Origin: an uncultured Burkholderiales bacterium
GTDB lineage: Bacteria > Pseudomonadota > Gammaproteobacteria > Burkholderiales > Thiobacillaceae
Direction of reading: 5' to 3'
Length of the DNA: 64,000 nt
Assembly: GCA_938038385.1 (NCBI GenBank)
Contig: CALHRD010000022.1
Location: 20,592 to 84,591 of the forward strand
The position numbers and the translations under genes are program-made. Under the pieces are notes generated by a model. That model was not told the DNA's origin. It worked only from the letters and a program-made list of their open reading frames with translations, and did not search any database. Of the stretch, positions 45,488 to 56,020 are shown piece after piece (within the stretch, counting starts at the first letter, position 1; every line of letters begins with the position of its first letter).

Positions 45488-45859
45488 ATGCATCACCGAG
45501 CCCAACGCATCGCCGAGCAGATCCGCCATGAGCTGGCGGCCATCCTCATGCGCGAGCTGAAGGACCCGCGCATCCATGACGTGACCCTCACCGCCGTGGA
45601 GGTGAGCCCGGACCTGGAGCATGCCAAGGTCTGGTTCACCCTGCTCGTGGGCGAACCGGCCGAGGTGGGCAAGGCCCTGGGGCATGCCAGCGGCTACCTG
45701 CGCACGGAACTCGCCCACCGCCTGCGCATGCGCAGCGTACCCCGCCTGACCTTCCAGTTCGACGAATCGGTTGAGCGCGGGGCGCGTCTGTCCAGGCTCA
45801 TCGACGAGGCCGTCGCGGAGGATCGCGCCCATCATCGCGATGACGAAGCGCAGGGTTGA
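45488..45859 (+). CDS. rbfA: Ribosome-binding factor A
   Basis: RbfA is a KH-fold 30S maturation factor. The 123 residues begin HHRAQRIAEQIRHELAAIL and include the family block DPRIHDVTLTAVEVSPDLEH. Its 3' end overlaps the truB start by 20 bp, so the two are coupled. Confidence 0.96.
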   Translation: MHHRAQRIAEQIRHELAAILMRELKDPRIHDVTLTAVEVSPDLEHAKVWFTLLVGEPAEVGKALGHASGYLRTELAHRLRMRSVPRLTFQFDESVERGARLSRLIDEAVAEDRAHHRDDEAQG

Positions 45860-46745
45860 CGGCGTCCTGCTGCTGGACAAGCCGGTGGGGATGACTTCCA
45901 ACACCGCCCTGCAGAAGACCAGGCGTCTCTATAACGCAGCCAAGGCCGGGCACACCGGCACCCTGGATCCCTTCGCCTCGGGTCTGCTGCCGATCTGCCT
46001 GGGGGAGGCCACCAAGTTCTCCCAGTCCATGCTCAACGCCGACAAGGCCTACCGCGCGACGGTGCGGCTGGGTGTGCGCACCGCCACCGGCGACCCCGAA
46101 GGCACTGTGCTGGAGACACGTCCGGTGCGGGTGCGTGAGGCCGACGTGCGTGGCATCCTGCCACGCTTCACCGGCGACTTCCTGCAGACTCCGCCCATGC
46201 ATTCGGCCCTCAAGGTGGCGGGCCGGCCGCTCTATGACTACGCCCGCAAGGGGGTGGAGATCGAACGCAGACCGCGCCCTGTGGTGGTGCGCCGACTCGA
46301 ACTCGTCGACTTCCAGGGCGACGTGTTCACCCTTCTGGTGGAGAGCGGCAAGGGGTTGTACGTGCGCACCCTGGCCGAGGACCTGGGCGAGGCCCTCGGC
46401 TGTGGCGCCCACCTCCAGGCACTGGTCCGCCTCGCCGTCGGTCCCCTGCGCCTGGAGCAGGCCATCGGTCTGGAAGCACTCGAGGCCATGGACCCGCAGG
46501 CACGGGACGGCAGGTTGCTCCCGGTGGATGCGCTGCTCGTCGGTCTGCCCCGCCTGGATCTGGACCCGGAGTCCGCCTGGCAACTGGGCCACGGCCAGGC
46601 CATCTGGCGCGCCGGCCTCCAGGTGGGCGCTCGACTGCGGGCCTACGGCCCCGATGGGCGCCTGCTCGGGCTGGTGGAGGTGGATGGCGAAGGCCGGCTC
46701 GCGCCGAGACGCCTCATCGCCCTGGATCGGGGGGCAGGGGCATGA
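45840..46745 (+). CDS. truB: tRNA pseudouridine(55) synthase TruB
   Basis: TruB makes pseudouridine 55 in the tRNA T loop. The 301 residues show VDGVLLLDKPVGMTSNTALQ, then AGHTGTLDPFASGLLPICLG with the catalytic Asp in the GTLDP motif. The start at ATG 45840 overlaps rbfA. The frame is open upstream but family sequence begins here. A strong promoter for rpsO follows 5 bp after the stop. Confidence 0.97.
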   Translation: MTKRRVDGVLLLDKPVGMTSNTALQKTRRLYNAAKAGHTGTLDPFASGLLPICLGEATKFSQSMLNADKAYRATVRLGVRTATGDPEGTVLETRPVRVREADVRGILPRFTGDFLQTPPMHSALKVAGRPLYDYARKGVEIERRPRPVVVRRLELVDFQGDVFTLLVESGKGLYVRTLAEDLGEALGCGAHLQALVRLAVGPLRLEQAIGLEALEAMDPQARDGRLLPVDALLVGLPRLDLDPESAWQLGHGQAIWRAGLQVGARLRAYGPDGRLLGLVEVDGEGRLAPRRLIALDRGAGA

Positions 46746-46750
46746 ATTGC

Positions 46751-46780
46751 TTGAGAAAATCGGCGCTACCCGAGTACAAT
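46751..46780 (+). promoter_or_regulatory. Sigma-70 promoter of rpsO
   Basis: A -35 TTGAGA (46751-46756), an 18-bp spacer and a -10 TACAAT (46775-46780), 34 bp before the rpsO ATG. Confidence 0.7.
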
Positions 46781-46814
46781 GCCCGTTTTTGCGGATCCTG
46801 TTTGGAGTTTTGAC

Positions 46815-47084
46815 ATGTCGATAGACACCGCGCAAAAGGCGCAAATCATGAAGGATTACCAGCGCGGCGGCGCAGACACCGGCTCGCCCGAAGTCCAGGT
46901 CGCCCTGCTCACTGCCCGCATCAACGACCTGACCGGTCATTTCAAGACCCATGCCAAGGACCACCACTCCCGCCGCGGCCTGCTGAAGATGGTCTCCCGC
47001 CGGCGGCGCCTCCTGGACTATCTTAAGTCCCGCAATACCGACGCCTACCGCAGCCTGATCGAGCGTCTCGGTCTGCGCAAGTAA
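46815..47084 (+). CDS. rpsO: 30S ribosomal protein S15
   Basis: S15 is a primary 16S rRNA-binding protein of the small subunit. The 89 residues match the family: [56 protein letters not shown] and a C terminus at LGLRK. Start ATG 46815 has GGAG eight bases upstream. It precedes pnp, as in most proteobacteria. Confidence 0.98.
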   Translation: MSIDTAQKAQIMKDYQRGGADTGSPEVQVALLTARINDLTGHFKTHAKDHHSRRGLLKMVSRRRRLLDYLKSRNTDAYRSLIERLGLRK

Positions 47085-47154
47085 GCAAGCCCCTGTTGCC
47101 AGCGCCCATCGGGTCCGGAAGTCCGGCGGGCGAGAGAACCTGAACGAGGTCAGT

Positions 47155-49275
47155 GTGAATCCTGTCAAGAAGACATTTCAATACGGTCGCCACACGGTGA
47201 CCCTGGAGACCGGGGAGATCGCCCGTCAAGCCACTGGGGCGGTCATGGTGAACATGGACGATACCGTCGTGCTGGTGACCGTGGTGGCCCAGAGGGATGT
47301 CAAGCCCGGCCAGGACTTCTTCCCCCTGACCGTCGACTATCAGGAAAAGGCCTATGCCGCCGGCCGCATCCCCGGTGGCTTCTTCAAGCGCGAGGGCAAG
47401 CCTTCGGAAAAAGAGACCCTGACCTCGCGGCTGATCGACCGGCCCATCCGACCGCTCTTTCCCGACGGCTTCTTCAACGAGGTGCAGGTCATCGCCACGG
47501 TGATGTCCTCGAATCCGGAGATCGATTCCGACATCCCGGCGATGCTCGGCGCATCGGCCGCCCTGGCCCTGTCCGGCGTACCGTTCAACGGGCCCATCGG
47601 CGCCGCCCGTGTCGGTTACATCGATGGCCAATATGTGCTGAACCCCACCCTCACCGAGCTCAAGGGCTCGCGCCTCGACCTGGTCGTGGCCGGCACCGAA
47701 TCGGCCGTGCTGATGGTCGAATCCGAGGCCGACGAGCTGCCGGAGGACATCATGCTGGGCGCGGTCGTCTTCGGGCATGAGCAGATGCGCATCGCCATCG
47801 ACGCCATCAACGACCTGGCGGACGAGGCCGGCAAGGACCCCTGGGAGTGGACCCCGCCCGCGCCCGAGACAGAGCTCATCGAGCGTATGCGCGCCTTGTG
47901 CGGCGACGATCTGTCCCGTGCCTACTCCATCAAGCAGAAACAGGCACGCATGGCGGCGGTGGACGAGGTGCGGCAACGTGTCTTCGCCGAACTCATCACC
48001 GCTGACATGCCCACCGAGCGCGTCAATGTGGTGAAGGACCTGTTCCACAACCTGGAGGCCCAGGTGGTGCGCGGCCGCATCCTCTCCGGCGAGCCACGCA
48101 TCGATGGACGCGACACCCGCACCGTGCGTCCCATCAGCATCCGCACCGGGGTGCTGCCGCGCACGCACGGCTCTGCGCTGTTCACCCGCGGCGAGACCCA
48201 GGCCCTGGTGGTGGCCACCCTCGGTACCGGCCGCGACGAACAGATCATCGATGCGCTCACCGGCGAGTACAGCGACCGCTTCATGTTGCACTACAACATG
48301 CCGCCCTTCGCCACCGGCGAGACCGGACGGGTGGGGACACCCAAGCGGCGCGAGATCGGCCACGGGCGCCTAGCCAAGCGCGCCCTGCTGGCCTGCCTGC
48401 CGAGCAAGGAGGAATTCGGCTACACCATCCGCGTCGTGTCCGAGGTGACCGAATCGAATGGCTCCAGCTCGATGGCCTCGGTGTGCGGCGGTAGTCTGGC
48501 GATGATGGATGCCGGTGTGCCGATGAAGGACCATGTCGCCGGCATCGCCATGGGCCTGATCAAGGAGGGCAACCGCTTCGCCGTGCTCACCGATATTCTG
48601 GGCGACGAGGACCACCTCGGTGACATGGATTTCAAGGTGGCCGGCACCACGCGTGGCGTCAACGCCCTGCAGATGGACATCAAGATCCAGGGCATCACCA
48701 AGGAGATCATGCAGGTGGCGCTCACCCAGGCGCGCGAGGCCCGCATGCACATCCTCGGCATCATGCAGCAGGCGATCGCCGGCCCGCGTCAGGAGATGAG
48801 CGAATTCGCGCCGCGCATCATCACCATGAAGATCAATCCGGAGAAGATACGCGACGTGATCGGCAAGGGGGGCGCCGTGATCCGGGCGCTGACCGAGGAG
48901 ACCAACACCCAGATCGACATCGATGACGACGGCACGGTCAAGATCGCCTGCGTGAGCCAGGAAGCCGGCGAGGCGGCCAGGAAGCGCATCGAGGACATCA
49001 CCGCCGAGGTGGAGGTGGGCCGCGTCTACGAAGGTACGGTACTCAAGATCCTGGACTTTGGCGCCATCGTCAACGTGCTGCCGGGCAAGGACGGCCTGCT
49101 GCACATCTCCCAGATCGCCCACGAGCGGGTCAATGCCGTTTCCGACCATCTGAAGGAAGGCCAGAGCGTGCGCGTGAAGGTGCTGGAGGCCGACGAGAAG
49201 GGGCGCCTGCGCCTGTCCATGAAGGCGCTGATCGAGCCCACCCCCAAGGCGCCGGAAGAGTCGGCCGCCAGCTGA
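47155..49275 (+). CDS. pnp: Polyribonucleotide nucleotidyltransferase (PNPase)
   Basis: PNPase degrades RNA 3' to 5' by phosphorolysis and is a degradosome component. The 706 residues have two RNase PH domains (first with [18 protein letters not shown], second with [20 protein letters not shown] and the active-site region [19 protein letters not shown]), a KH domain ([15 protein letters not shown]) and an S1 domain ([20 protein letters not shown]). The start is a GTG (47155) preceded by GAGG. Confidence 0.98.
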   Translation: MNPVKKTFQYGRHTVTLETGEIARQATGAVMVNMDDTVVLVTVVAQRDVKPGQDFFPLTVDYQEKAYAAGRIPGGFFKREGKPSEKETLTSRLIDRPIRPLFPDGFFNEVQVIATVMSSNPEIDSDIPAMLGASAALALSGVPFNGPIGAARVGYIDGQYVLNPTLTELKGSRLDLVVAGTESAVLMVESEADELPEDIMLGAVVFGHEQMRIAIDAINDLADEAGKDPWEWTPPAPETELIERMRALCGDDLSRAYSIKQKQARMAAVDEVRQRVFAELITADMPTERVNVVKDLFHNLEAQVVRGRILSGEPRIDGRDTRTVRPISIRTGVLPRTHGSALFTRGETQALVVATLGTGRDEQIIDALTGEYSDRFMLHYNMPPFATGETGRVGTPKRREIGHGRLAKRALLACLPSKEEFGYTIRVVSEVTESNGSSSMASVCGGSLAMMDAGVPMKDHVAGIAMGLIKEGNRFAVLTDILGDEDHLGDMDFKVAGTTRGVNALQMDIKIQGITKEIMQVALTQAREARMHILGIMQQAIAGPRQEMSEFAPRIITMKINPEKIRDVIGKGGAVIRALTEETNTQIDIDDDGTVKIACVSQEAGEAARKRIEDITAEVEVGRVYEGTVLKILDFGAIVNVLPGKDGLLHISQIAHERVNAVSDHLKEGQSVRVKVLEADEKGRLRLSMKALIEPTPKAPEESAAS

Positions 49276-49291
49276 GCATGCCGACGACGGG

Positions 49292-49317
49292 AAAAAAGCG
49301 GCGTCAGCCGCTTTTTT
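49292..49317 (+). terminator. Rho-independent terminator of pnp
   Basis: AAAAAAGCGGC and GCCGCTTTTTT pair around GTCA, 16 bp after the pnp stop. The symmetry would also serve the convergent gene on the minus strand. Confidence 0.9.
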
Positions 49318-49337
49318 CTTGCCAATCCGGTGTTGAC

Positions 49338-49817
49338 CTAGTGGGCAGCTTCCGTCCCCCGGATGAGGTCCAGGAACCCCTGCCACCAGCGCCGACGGTT
49401 CTGCGGTACATGATGGCTGGGGGAGAGGTCGGACGGCGGCATGCGGCTCATGACCCAGCCCGGCAGGATGCGGTGCTTGCCTGAGCCGCACGAGGTGCCC
49501 AGATGGTTGGGGTCGTAGATCTTGACCAGGCTGGGCCGCTGCGGATCGTCGGTATAGACGATGCCGCAATAATCCTCGTGGTGCTCCCTGCGCAACAGGG
49601 CATCGATCTCGCGGATGAAGGCGCTGACGTGTTGCGCGTCGGCGGCGGATTCGGGCCGGGCCTCGCCCACTGCATAGAGATACCAGCCGCCGGCCGGATC
49701 GAGATTGGCCCAGAAGCGATCCAGTTGTTCCCAGGACAGCAGGCTCACCAGGGTGCCGTTGAAGACGGCATCGAATTCAGCATATTCGGCGAATTGCTGG
49801 GGAGGGGGGCTGGTCAT
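49338..49817 (-). CDS. Conserved hypothetical protein
   Basis: This cytoplasmic protein has about 159 residues from ATG 49817 (MTSPPPQQFAEYAEFD). Upstream in-frame starts (ATG 49853, or TTG 49880 with AGGA) are possible. The middle has a clear pattern: GGWYLYAVGEARPESAADAQ, HEDYCGIVYTDDPQRPSLVK, IYDPNHLGTSCGSG and LPGWVMSRMPP. Two Cys residues are fixed points. It converges on pnp with a shared terminator. The function is unknown. Confidence 0.75.
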   Translation of the reverse strand: MTSPPPQQFAEYAEFDAVFNGTLVSLLSWEQLDRFWANLDPAGGWYLYAVGEARPESAADAQHVSAFIREIDALLRREHHEDYCGIVYTDDPQRPSLVKIYDPNHLGTSCGSGKHRILPGWVMSRMPPSDLSPSHHVPQNRRRWWQGFLDLIRGTEAAH

Positions 49818-49901
49818 GTTCGAGCGGTCAAGAATGGGGCGGGGGGCGCCCATTGTTTCCGAACTGCCCCGGTTTGACAACTTTTCCTAGGACTGACGCC
49901 T

Positions 49902-50663
49902 ATGCTGAGAGCCTTGCTATTCGATGTGGATGGAACCCTGGCCGACACCGAGCGGGACGGCCATCGCCCGGCCTTCAATGCCGCCTTTCGCGAGTTCGGC
50001 CTGGACTGGGAATGGGACGTCCCCCTCTACGGCGAACTGCTTGCCGTCACCGGCGGCAAGGAACGCATGCGTCACTACGTCGAGCGCTACCGGCCCGACT
50101 GGCCGCGCCCGGCCGACTTCGACGACCTGATCGGGGAACTGCACCGTGCCAAGACCCGCCACTACACGCGCCTGCTGGCCGAGGGCGGCATTCCGCTGCG
50201 CCCGGGCGTGCGCCGACTGCTGACCGAGGCCAGAGATACCGGGCTGATCCTGGGGATCGCGACGACGACCACGCCGGACAACGTCACCGCCCTGCTCAAA
50301 CACAGCTTGGCCGAAGACGGTGAGCAATGGTTCGCAGTCATCGCCGCCGGCGACATCGTGCCGGCCAAGAAGCCCGCCCCTGACATCTACCTCTGGGCCA
50401 TCCAGCAGCTCGGACTCTCACCGCGGGAGTGCCTGGCCTTCGAGGATTCGGAAAACGGCCTGTGCGCCGCAGGTGGGGCCGGCCTCAAGACCGTGGTGAC
50501 CGTGAACGACTACACCCGAGACCACGATTTCAGCGGGGCCCTGGCCGTGCTCTCCGACCTGGGCGAACCCGGTGCACCCTATACCCGTCTCGATGCCGCT
50601 GGAGCCGGTGAGACGGCCTGGGTCGATCTGCAGCGGCTGCGCGAGTGGTTCGAACAGGTCTGA
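49902..50663 (+). CDS. HAD-superfamily phosphatase, CbbY-like
   Basis: This is a HAD hydrolase resembling CbbY, which removes phosphate from xylulose-1,5-bisphosphate, an inhibitor of Rubisco. The 253 residues have motif I FDVDGTLADTE with Asp8 and Asp10, motif II TTTTPD, the motif III Lys in VPAKKPAPDIY, and motif IV FEDSENG. The cap domain is the helical type. CbbY identity fits an autotroph, but no Rubisco genes are in view, so another sugar-phosphate substrate is possible. Confidence 0.85.
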   Translation: MLRALLFDVDGTLADTERDGHRPAFNAAFREFGLDWEWDVPLYGELLAVTGGKERMRHYVERYRPDWPRPADFDDLIGELHRAKTRHYTRLLAEGGIPLRPGVRRLLTEARDTGLILGIATTTTPDNVTALLKHSLAEDGEQWFAVIAAGDIVPAKKPAPDIYLWAIQQLGLSPRECLAFEDSENGLCAAGGAGLKTVVTVNDYTRDHDFSGALAVLSDLGEPGAPYTRLDAAGAGETAWVDLQRLREWFEQV

Positions 50664-50670
50664 GGCGAGC

Positions 50671-51525
50671 TCAAGGCCGGTGCCGCCGGGACGCTTCCAG
50701 GGTATTGGCGAGCAGGGTGGCCACGGTCATCGGGCCGACGCCCCCGGGCACGGGGGTGATCCAGCCAGCCCGTTCGCGCGCGGCGGCGAATTCGACGTCG
50801 CCGACGATGCGGCCGTCTTGCAGCCGATTGATGCCGACATCGATCACCGTCGCGCCGGGCCTGATCCATGCGCCCTTGACCAGTTCGGGCCGGCCCACCG
50901 CGGCAACCACGATGTCGGCCTGGGCTACATGCCCGGCCAGGTCGCGCGTGGCGCTGTGGCAGACGGTCACGGTGCAGCCGGCCAGCAGCAGCTCCAGCGC
51001 CATCGGCCGCCCGACGTGATTGGAGGCCCCCACCACCACGGCGTGCTGGCCACGCAATGGCTCGCCGGTGGCGGTGAGCAGCTGCATCACGCCGAATGGG
51101 GTGCAGGAACGCAGGGTGGGCATGCGCACCGCCAGCCGGCCGATGTTGTAGGGGTGGAAACCGTCCACGTCCTTGTCGGGATGGATGCGCTCCACCACCG
51201 TCTCGTCGTCGATCTGCGCCGGAAGCGGGGCCTGTACCAGGATGCCATCGACCTGGGGGTCGTCGTTCAGGCGGTCGATCAGGGCGAGCAGGTCGGCTTG
51301 GGAGGTGTTGGCCGGGAGATCATATGAGATAGAGCGCACGCCCGCCGCCTCGCAGGCACGCCGCTTGTTGCGCACGTAGATCGCCGAGGCCGGGTCGTCC
51401 CCCACCAGGATCACGGCCAGACCGGGCGCCGCCCGGCCTGATTCCAGACCGATCTTCACCTCCCGGGCGATGTCTTGCAGCAGGGCATCGGCCAGGGCCT
51501 TGCCATCGAGGATGCGGGCGCTCAT
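50671..51525 (-). CDS. folD: Methylenetetrahydrofolate dehydrogenase/cyclohydrolase FolD
   Basis: FolD interconverts 5,10-methylene- and 10-formyl-tetrahydrofolate in the cytoplasm. The 284 residues show [20 protein letters not shown] with the catalytic Lys, the PLPAQID block and [13 protein letters not shown], and the NADP-binding [17 protein letters not shown]. The spelling ASNHVG is a variant of the usual SxIVG. Its 10-formyl-THF could feed HypX. It converges with the CbbY-like gene, with 7 bp between. Confidence 0.97.
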   Translation of the reverse strand: MSARILDGKALADALLQDIAREVKIGLESGRAAPGLAVILVGDDPASAIYVRNKRRACEAAGVRSISYDLPANTSQADLLALIDRLNDDPQVDGILVQAPLPAQIDDETVVERIHPDKDVDGFHPYNIGRLAVRMPTLRSCTPFGVMQLLTATGEPLRGQHAVVVGASNHVGRPMALELLLAGCTVTVCHSATRDLAGHVAQADIVVAAVGRPELVKGAWIRPGATVIDVGINRLQDGRIVGDVEFAAARERAGWITPVPGGVGPMTVATLLANTLEASRRHRP

Positions 51526-51579
51526 GGTGTGGGATCCGTGCAGTGCAGGCGTGTAGGGGGAATTTTACCCGACGGCGGA

Positions 51580-51608
51580 TTGATTTCACCCTCGCGGAAA
51601 GGTATAGT
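51580..51608 (+). promoter_or_regulatory. Promoter of the tRNA-Pro/Arg/His operon
   Basis: A -35 TTGATT (51580-51585), a 17-bp spacer and a -10 TATAGT (51603-51608), followed by a GC-rich discriminator (CGCG) typical of stable-RNA promoters, ten bases before tRNA-Pro. Confidence 0.75.
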
Positions 51609-51618
51609 TCGCGTCCTT

Positions 51619-51695
<77 letters not shown>

Positions 51696-51735
51696 GGCTC
51701 AAGCGCACTACCAGGCTTCACTGCTCGCGGGTGAA

Positions 51736-51812
51736 CTGCCCGTAGCTCAATCGGATAGAGCACCAGCCTTCTAAGCTGGGGGTTACAGGTTCGATCCCTG
51801 TCGGGCAGGCCA
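51736..51812 (+). tRNA. tRNA-Arg (anticodon UCU)
   Basis: A 77-nt cloverleaf with acceptor CTGCCCG/CGGGCAG, anticodon loop CTTCTAA giving TCT, T arm AGGTTCGATCCCT and encoded CCA. Confidence 0.97.
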
Positions 51813-51822
51813 GATCAACAGT

Positions 51823-51899
51823 GGCGGCGGTAGCTCAGTTGGTAGAGCACTGGATTGTGGCTCCAGGTGTCGTGGGTTCGATCCCCATCCGTCGCCCCA
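51823..51899 (+). tRNA. tRNA-His (anticodon GUG)
   Basis: A 77-nt cloverleaf including the extra 5' G (51823) that pairs with C73. Acceptor GCGGCGG/CCGTCGC with one G-T pair, anticodon GTG, T arm GGGTTCGATCCCC and encoded CCA. Confidence 0.97.
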
Positions 51900-51968
51900 A
51901 CTCTTCTCCAGCCCTTCGGTCGTCCCCTCTGCTCAGGCGCAAGGTTGTGCTGACCTGCGCATACGGGC

Positions 51969-52160
51969 TCAGGCGGTGGTGTCGATCAGATTGCCCAGAT
52001 GCGGCCGATTCGCGCTTACCTGGCTCGCCGTCGCCAACACCCTGAGCAGACCCTGGCTCTGGACTTCCACGGTCTTCCTCAGCAGGGCCATCTGCAAATG
52101 GGTCGCCCGGACCGATTGCCGCATGGCTGTGACTGAGGTGGCGATGTCCGCTGCGTCCAT
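51969..52160 (-). CDS. YjfB-family putative motility protein
   Basis: This is a 63-residue helical protein of the YjfB family, which is annotated as putative motility proteins without known function. The sequence fits the family: MDAADIATSVTAMRQSVRAT, then LRKTVEVQSQGLLRVLATAS and the C-terminal PHLGNLIDTTA. The start at 52160 is supported by AAGGAAG upstream. The frame opens further to 52226 but without family sequence. It lies 31 bp after the transglycosylase gene and may share its transcript. Confidence 0.8.
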   Translation of the reverse strand: MDAADIATSVTAMRQSVRATHLQMALLRKTVEVQSQGLLRVLATASQVSANRPHLGNLIDTTA

Positions 52161-52191
52161 GCACGCTTCCTTCCGGCGGTGGTCTGTCGGA

Positions 52192-52833
52192 TCAGGTCCC
52201 CTTCTTGACTGACCGACCCTTGCCACCCTTGAGCCCGACCGGGGTGATGCCGTAAGTCCAGCGATTGCGCCAGGCGCTGTAGACCATGGTCGGGTACTCG
52301 GCCTTGCCCAGGCTGCCGTTGTAGCGTCCGAGCGCCCGGAACAGGTCGCCGCGCTCGATGTCCAGGTAGTGGCGCAGGATGGTGCAGCCGTAGCGCAGAT
52401 TGGTGCGCAGGTGGAACAGGTTGTGCTCGCGCGTGCCGATCACGTCCACCCAGAATGGCATCACCTGCATGAAGCCCATGGCCGAGGCGGAAGATACGGC
52501 ATATTTGCGAAAGCCGCTTTCCACCTCGATCAGCCCCAGCACCAGCTCGGGGTCGAGGCCGGCGCGGGTGGCCTCGTAATGGACCGTGTTGAGGAAGTCT
52601 TCGCGGAAGTCCGGATCGGGGATGTAGCGTTCCAGCCGGTTGGACATCTCCGCCAGCCAAGCCTTGACGAAGGGGTCTTCGGCGAAGGCGGCGCGATCGC
52701 GGGCGGTATCGGCCACGGCCTTGGAGAGCTGGGCCTTGACGCTGGCAGCCAGGGGCTCGTACCGCTGTGCGCCGCCCCAGGCAGTGCCGGCGGCCAGGGC
52801 CAGAATCCAGATCAGTCGTTTCGTTGTCGGCAT
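52192..52833 (-). CDS. Soluble lytic murein transglycosylase-like protein
   Basis: This is a secreted SLT-domain enzyme predicted to cleave peptidoglycan glycan strands. The 213 residues begin with a signal peptide ([18 protein letters not shown]). The catalytic motif is [20 protein letters not shown] with Glu near 105, followed by GFMQVMPFW and a RYNGSLG block. The basic C terminus is short. It overlaps the proS 3' end by 22 bp on the same strand. Confidence 0.9.
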   Translation of the reverse strand: MPTTKRLIWILALAAGTAWGGAQRYEPLAASVKAQLSKAVADTARDRAAFAEDPFVKAWLAEMSNRLERYIPDPDFREDFLNTVHYEATRAGLDPELVLGLIEVESGFRKYAVSSASAMGFMQVMPFWVDVIGTREHNLFHLRTNLRYGCTILRHYLDIERGDLFRALGRYNGSLGKAEYPTMVYSAWRNRWTYGITPVGLKGGKGRSVKKGT

Positions 52834-54536
52834 GACTTCACACGTTCCTCGATAAACCCCGCTGCCTCACTCACAGCAATGCGCGTGCCAGCAGTCTCGG
52901 TGCGGGCCTGGTATTCCAGCACTCCCTCCTTCAGTCCGCGTTCGCTGACCACCACCCTGTGTGGCACGCCGATCAGCTCCATGTCGGCGAACATCACGCC
53001 CGGACGCTCGTCCCGGTCGTCCAGCACGACGTCGATGCCGGCGGCAACCATTTGGTCATGGAGATTATCGGCGACTTCCCTGACGACTTGATTGCGCCGA
53101 TAGCCGAGCGGCACGATGGCCAGCTCGAACGGCGCGATGGCCTGCGGGAAGACGATGCCGCGTTCGTCATTGCCCTGTTCGATGGCGGCACCGACGATGC
53201 GCGAGACGCCTATGCCGTAGCAGCCCATGATGGCCACCCGGCTCTTGCCCTGCTCGTCCAGGAAGGTGGCGTGCATCGCCTGGGAGTACTTGGTTCCGAG
53301 CTTGAAGATGTGGCCGACCTCGATGCCACGGCAGATCTCCAGAGGCCCCTTGCCGTCCGGGGATGGGTCGCCGGCCACCGCATTGCGCAGATCGGCCACC
53401 CGGGGCTCCGGCAGGTCGCGCTGGAAATTGACGCCGGTGAGGTGATAGCCGTCCTCGTTGGCGCCGCAGACGAAGTCGGCCATCGCCGCCACCGAACGGT
53501 CGGCCCAGACCGGGATGCGCAGACCCATCGGGCCGAGGGAGCCGACGCCGCAGCCCAGATTCGACCGAATTTCGGCATCGCCGGCGAATTCCAGTGGGCT
53601 CTTCACGCCCGGCAGCTTGGCCGCCTTGACCTCGTTGAGTTCATGGTCACCGCGCACCAGCAGGGCCACCAGGCCGTCGTCGCCACGCACGATCAGCGTT
53701 TTGACCACGCGCTCGGCGGGCACCTTGAGGTGGGCGCAGACTTCGTCGATCGTGTGCTGGCCTGGGGTGGGCACCTTCTGCAGCGTCTGGCTGGGGGCGG
53801 GTCTGGAGGCGGTCGGTGCCAGGGCCTCGGCCAGCTCCACGTTGGCGGCGTAGTCGGAGTCGGGGCAGAAGGCGATGGCATCCTCGCCGCTGTCGGCCAG
53901 CACGTGGAACTCGTGCGAGCCGCTGCCGCCGATGGCGCCGGTGTCGGCCGCCACTGCCCGGAACCTGAGGCCCAGCCGGGTGAATATGCGCGAGTAGGTC
54001 GCGTACATGATGCGGTAGGTCTCATCGAGGCTGGCCTCGTCGGCGTGGAAGGAGTAGGCGTCCTTCATCAGGAACTCGCGTGCGCGCATGACGCCGAATC
54101 GGGGGCGGATCTCGTCGCGGAACTTGGTCTGGATCTGGTAGAAGTTGACCGGCAGCTGGCGGTAGGAGCGGATCTCCTTGCGGGCGATGTCGGTGATCAC
54201 CTCCTCGTGTGTCGGGCCGAACAGGAAGTCGCGCTCGTGGCGGTCGCGGATCTTCAGCATCTGCGGCCCGAACACGTCCCAGCGGCCCGACTCCTGCCAC
54301 AGTTCGGCCGGTATCACCGCCGGCATGAGCAATTCAACCGCGCCGGCGCGGTCCATTTCCTCGCGCACGATGGCCTCCACCTTGCGCAGGACCCTCAGGC
54401 CCAGCGGCATCCAGGTGTAGAGTCCCGAGCCCAGGCGCCTGATGAGGCCTGCGCGCAGCATGAGCCTGTGGCTGACGAGTTCGGCCTCGGCCGGGGCCTC
54501 CTTGCTGGTCGAGAGGAAAAACCGGGAAATGCGCAT
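52812..54536 (-). CDS. proS: Prolyl-tRNA synthetase (bacterial type with editing domain)
   Basis: ProS charges tRNA-Pro. The 574 residues are the bacterial type: class II motif 2 region ([20 protein letters not shown]), an inserted YbaK-like editing domain (about 230-390, including [20 protein letters not shown]), motif 3 ([18 protein letters not shown]) and the anticodon-binding C-terminal domain. It starts at [20 protein letters not shown]. It is divergent from the spermidine-synthase-like gene, with 37 bp between start codons. Confidence 0.97.
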   Translation of the reverse strand: MRISRFFLSTSKEAPAEAELVSHRLMLRAGLIRRLGSGLYTWMPLGLRVLRKVEAIVREEMDRAGAVELLMPAVIPAELWQESGRWDVFGPQMLKIRDRHERDFLFGPTHEEVITDIARKEIRSYRQLPVNFYQIQTKFRDEIRPRFGVMRAREFLMKDAYSFHADEASLDETYRIMYATYSRIFTRLGLRFRAVAADTGAIGGSGSHEFHVLADSGEDAIAFCPDSDYAANVELAEALAPTASRPAPSQTLQKVPTPGQHTIDEVCAHLKVPAERVVKTLIVRGDDGLVALLVRGDHELNEVKAAKLPGVKSPLEFAGDAEIRSNLGCGVGSLGPMGLRIPVWADRSVAAMADFVCGANEDGYHLTGVNFQRDLPEPRVADLRNAVAGDPSPDGKGPLEICRGIEVGHIFKLGTKYSQAMHATFLDEQGKSRVAIMGCYGIGVSRIVGAAIEQGNDERGIVFPQAIAPFELAIVPLGYRRNQVVREVADNLHDQMVAAGIDVVLDDRDERPGVMFADMELIGVPHRVVVSERGLKEGVLEYQARTETAGTRIAVSEAAGFIEERVKSCRQRND

Positions 54537-54573
54537 AATGACGGCCTGTTTCTGAAAGCGGTTATCTTAACAA

Positions 54574-55362
54574 ATGCGGTTTCTATCCCGACTGGGACGA
54601 GAGCGTCCCCGTGCGCCAGTGGAGGTGAGCGAGCAGAACGGCGTGCGCCTGCTGCATCTGGGGGGAACCGCGGTGCAAAGCGCCATGCGCATCCGCGCCC
54701 CTTATCAGCTCGAACTGGAATATACCCGTGCAATGATGGCCTTCGAGCTGTTTCATCCTGCGGCCAGTGAGGTCGCGTTGATCGGTCTGGGCGGGGGCTC
54801 GATCGCCAAGTTCATCCATCGACACCTGCGACGGGTTAGGCTGACGGCCCTGGAGATCAACCCTGATGTGGTGGCCGCCGCCCGCACCTATTTCATGCTG
54901 CCGGCCGATGACGAGCGACTGGCGGTGCGCGTGGCGGACGGCGCCGCCTACGTCCGCGAGCAGTGCGCGGCGCTGGATGTGCTCATGGTCGATGGTTATG
55001 ACGCCGAACGCATCGTCGAGGACCTGGCCTCGCCGGACTTCTATCGTGCCTGTCTGACGGCGCTAAAACCTGGTGGGGTGGCGGTGTTCAATCTCTGGGG
55101 GTCGGACCGGCGCTTCGGGACCTACCGACGGCGTCTGGAGGATGCCTTTGCCGGGCGGATGCTCCTCCTGCCCGCGGAACAGAAGGGCAACGTGGCGGTC
55201 TTTTGTTTCAGGCAACCTTTACCTGAGCTCGACTTCACCCTGCTGCGCGGAAGAGCGGAGCGCTGTCAGCGAGACCTGGGGCTGGAATTCCCCCGCTTCC
55301 TCGATCGCATGCGCAGCCACAACCCGTGCACGGAATCCGGCTTTGCCCTGGAGCAGCCCTGA
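54574..55362 (+). CDS. Spermidine-synthase-like protein
   Basis: This 262-residue protein has a polyamine-aminopropyltransferase-type Rossmann fold. Visible are [17 protein letters not shown] (SAM-site glycines), [20 protein letters not shown] and [13 protein letters not shown]. It lacks the fuller N-terminal domain of true spermidine synthases (about 280-300 residues), so the substrate is uncertain. Such proteins are often annotated as transferase-like only. It is divergent from proS. Confidence 0.75.
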   Translation: MRFLSRLGRERPRAPVEVSEQNGVRLLHLGGTAVQSAMRIRAPYQLELEYTRAMMAFELFHPAASEVALIGLGGGSIAKFIHRHLRRVRLTALEINPDVVAAARTYFMLPADDERLAVRVADGAAYVREQCAALDVLMVDGYDAERIVEDLASPDFYRACLTALKPGGVAVFNLWGSDRRFGTYRRRLEDAFAGRMLLLPAEQKGNVAVFCFRQPLPELDFTLLRGRAERCQRDLGLEFPRFLDRMRSHNPCTESGFALEQP

Positions 55363-55450
55363 GCGACTGGCGGTGCATCGGGGGGCGTCTTTGCAAGGTC
55401 GGAGAAGGGTGGGACAATGCGACGCATACTTGCAACATTCGAGGACGGCC

Positions 55451-55987
55451 ATGATCGACAAGGACGGTTACCGGCCGAACGTTGGGATCGTGATCTGCAA
55501 TGCCCGCAACGAGGTGTTCTGGGGTAAGCGCGTGCGGCAGAATGCGTGGCAGTTCCCGCAAGGCGGCATCAAACCCGGAGAGAACCCGGAGGCGGCCATG
55601 TTCCGCGAGCTGCGCGAGGAGGTCGGTCTGCTGCCGGAACATGTGCGCATACTCGGGCGGACGCGCAACTGGCTGCGCTATGAGGTCCCCAGGGAGTGGG
55701 TGCGCAAGGATTGGCGCAGCCACTACCGCGGGCAGAAGCAGATCTGGTATCTGCTCCGCCTGACCGGGCGCGATTGCGATGTCTGCCTGCGTGCTACCGA
55801 TCATCCCGAGTTCGACGCCTGGAGGTGGAGCACTTACTGGGACCCCGTGCAAGCGGTGGTGGAGTTCAAACGCGAGGTCTACCGCTCGGCCCTGGAGGAA
55901 CTGGAAAAGTACCTGCCGCCCGTACACCCGCCCCGGATACGGCATCCTTACCTCCATCCTGCCCGCATGCATGCGGGGCGGCCCTGA
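55451..55987 (+). CDS. rppH: RNA pyrophosphohydrolase RppH
   Basis: RppH removes pyrophosphate from the 5' end of mRNA and starts decay. The 178 residues begin [20 protein letters not shown] and contain the Nudix box [20 protein letters not shown] followed by VGL. The conserved [13 protein letters not shown] and [12 protein letters not shown] blocks are present. The start is ATG 55451. A frame open upstream lies in the previous gene. A weak promoter (TTGCAA, 16 bp, GACAAT at 55391-55418) may serve it. Confidence 0.95.
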   Translation: MIDKDGYRPNVGIVICNARNEVFWGKRVRQNAWQFPQGGIKPGENPEAAMFRELREEVGLLPEHVRILGRTRNWLRYEVPREWVRKDWRSHYRGQKQIWYLLRLTGRDCDVCLRATDHPEFDAWRWSTYWDPVQAVVEFKREVYRSALEELEKYLPPVHPPRIRHPYLHPARMHAGRP

Positions 55988-56020
55988 TCGAGCCTTTGCG
56001 GCGGTTAGGAGGCAAGCAGC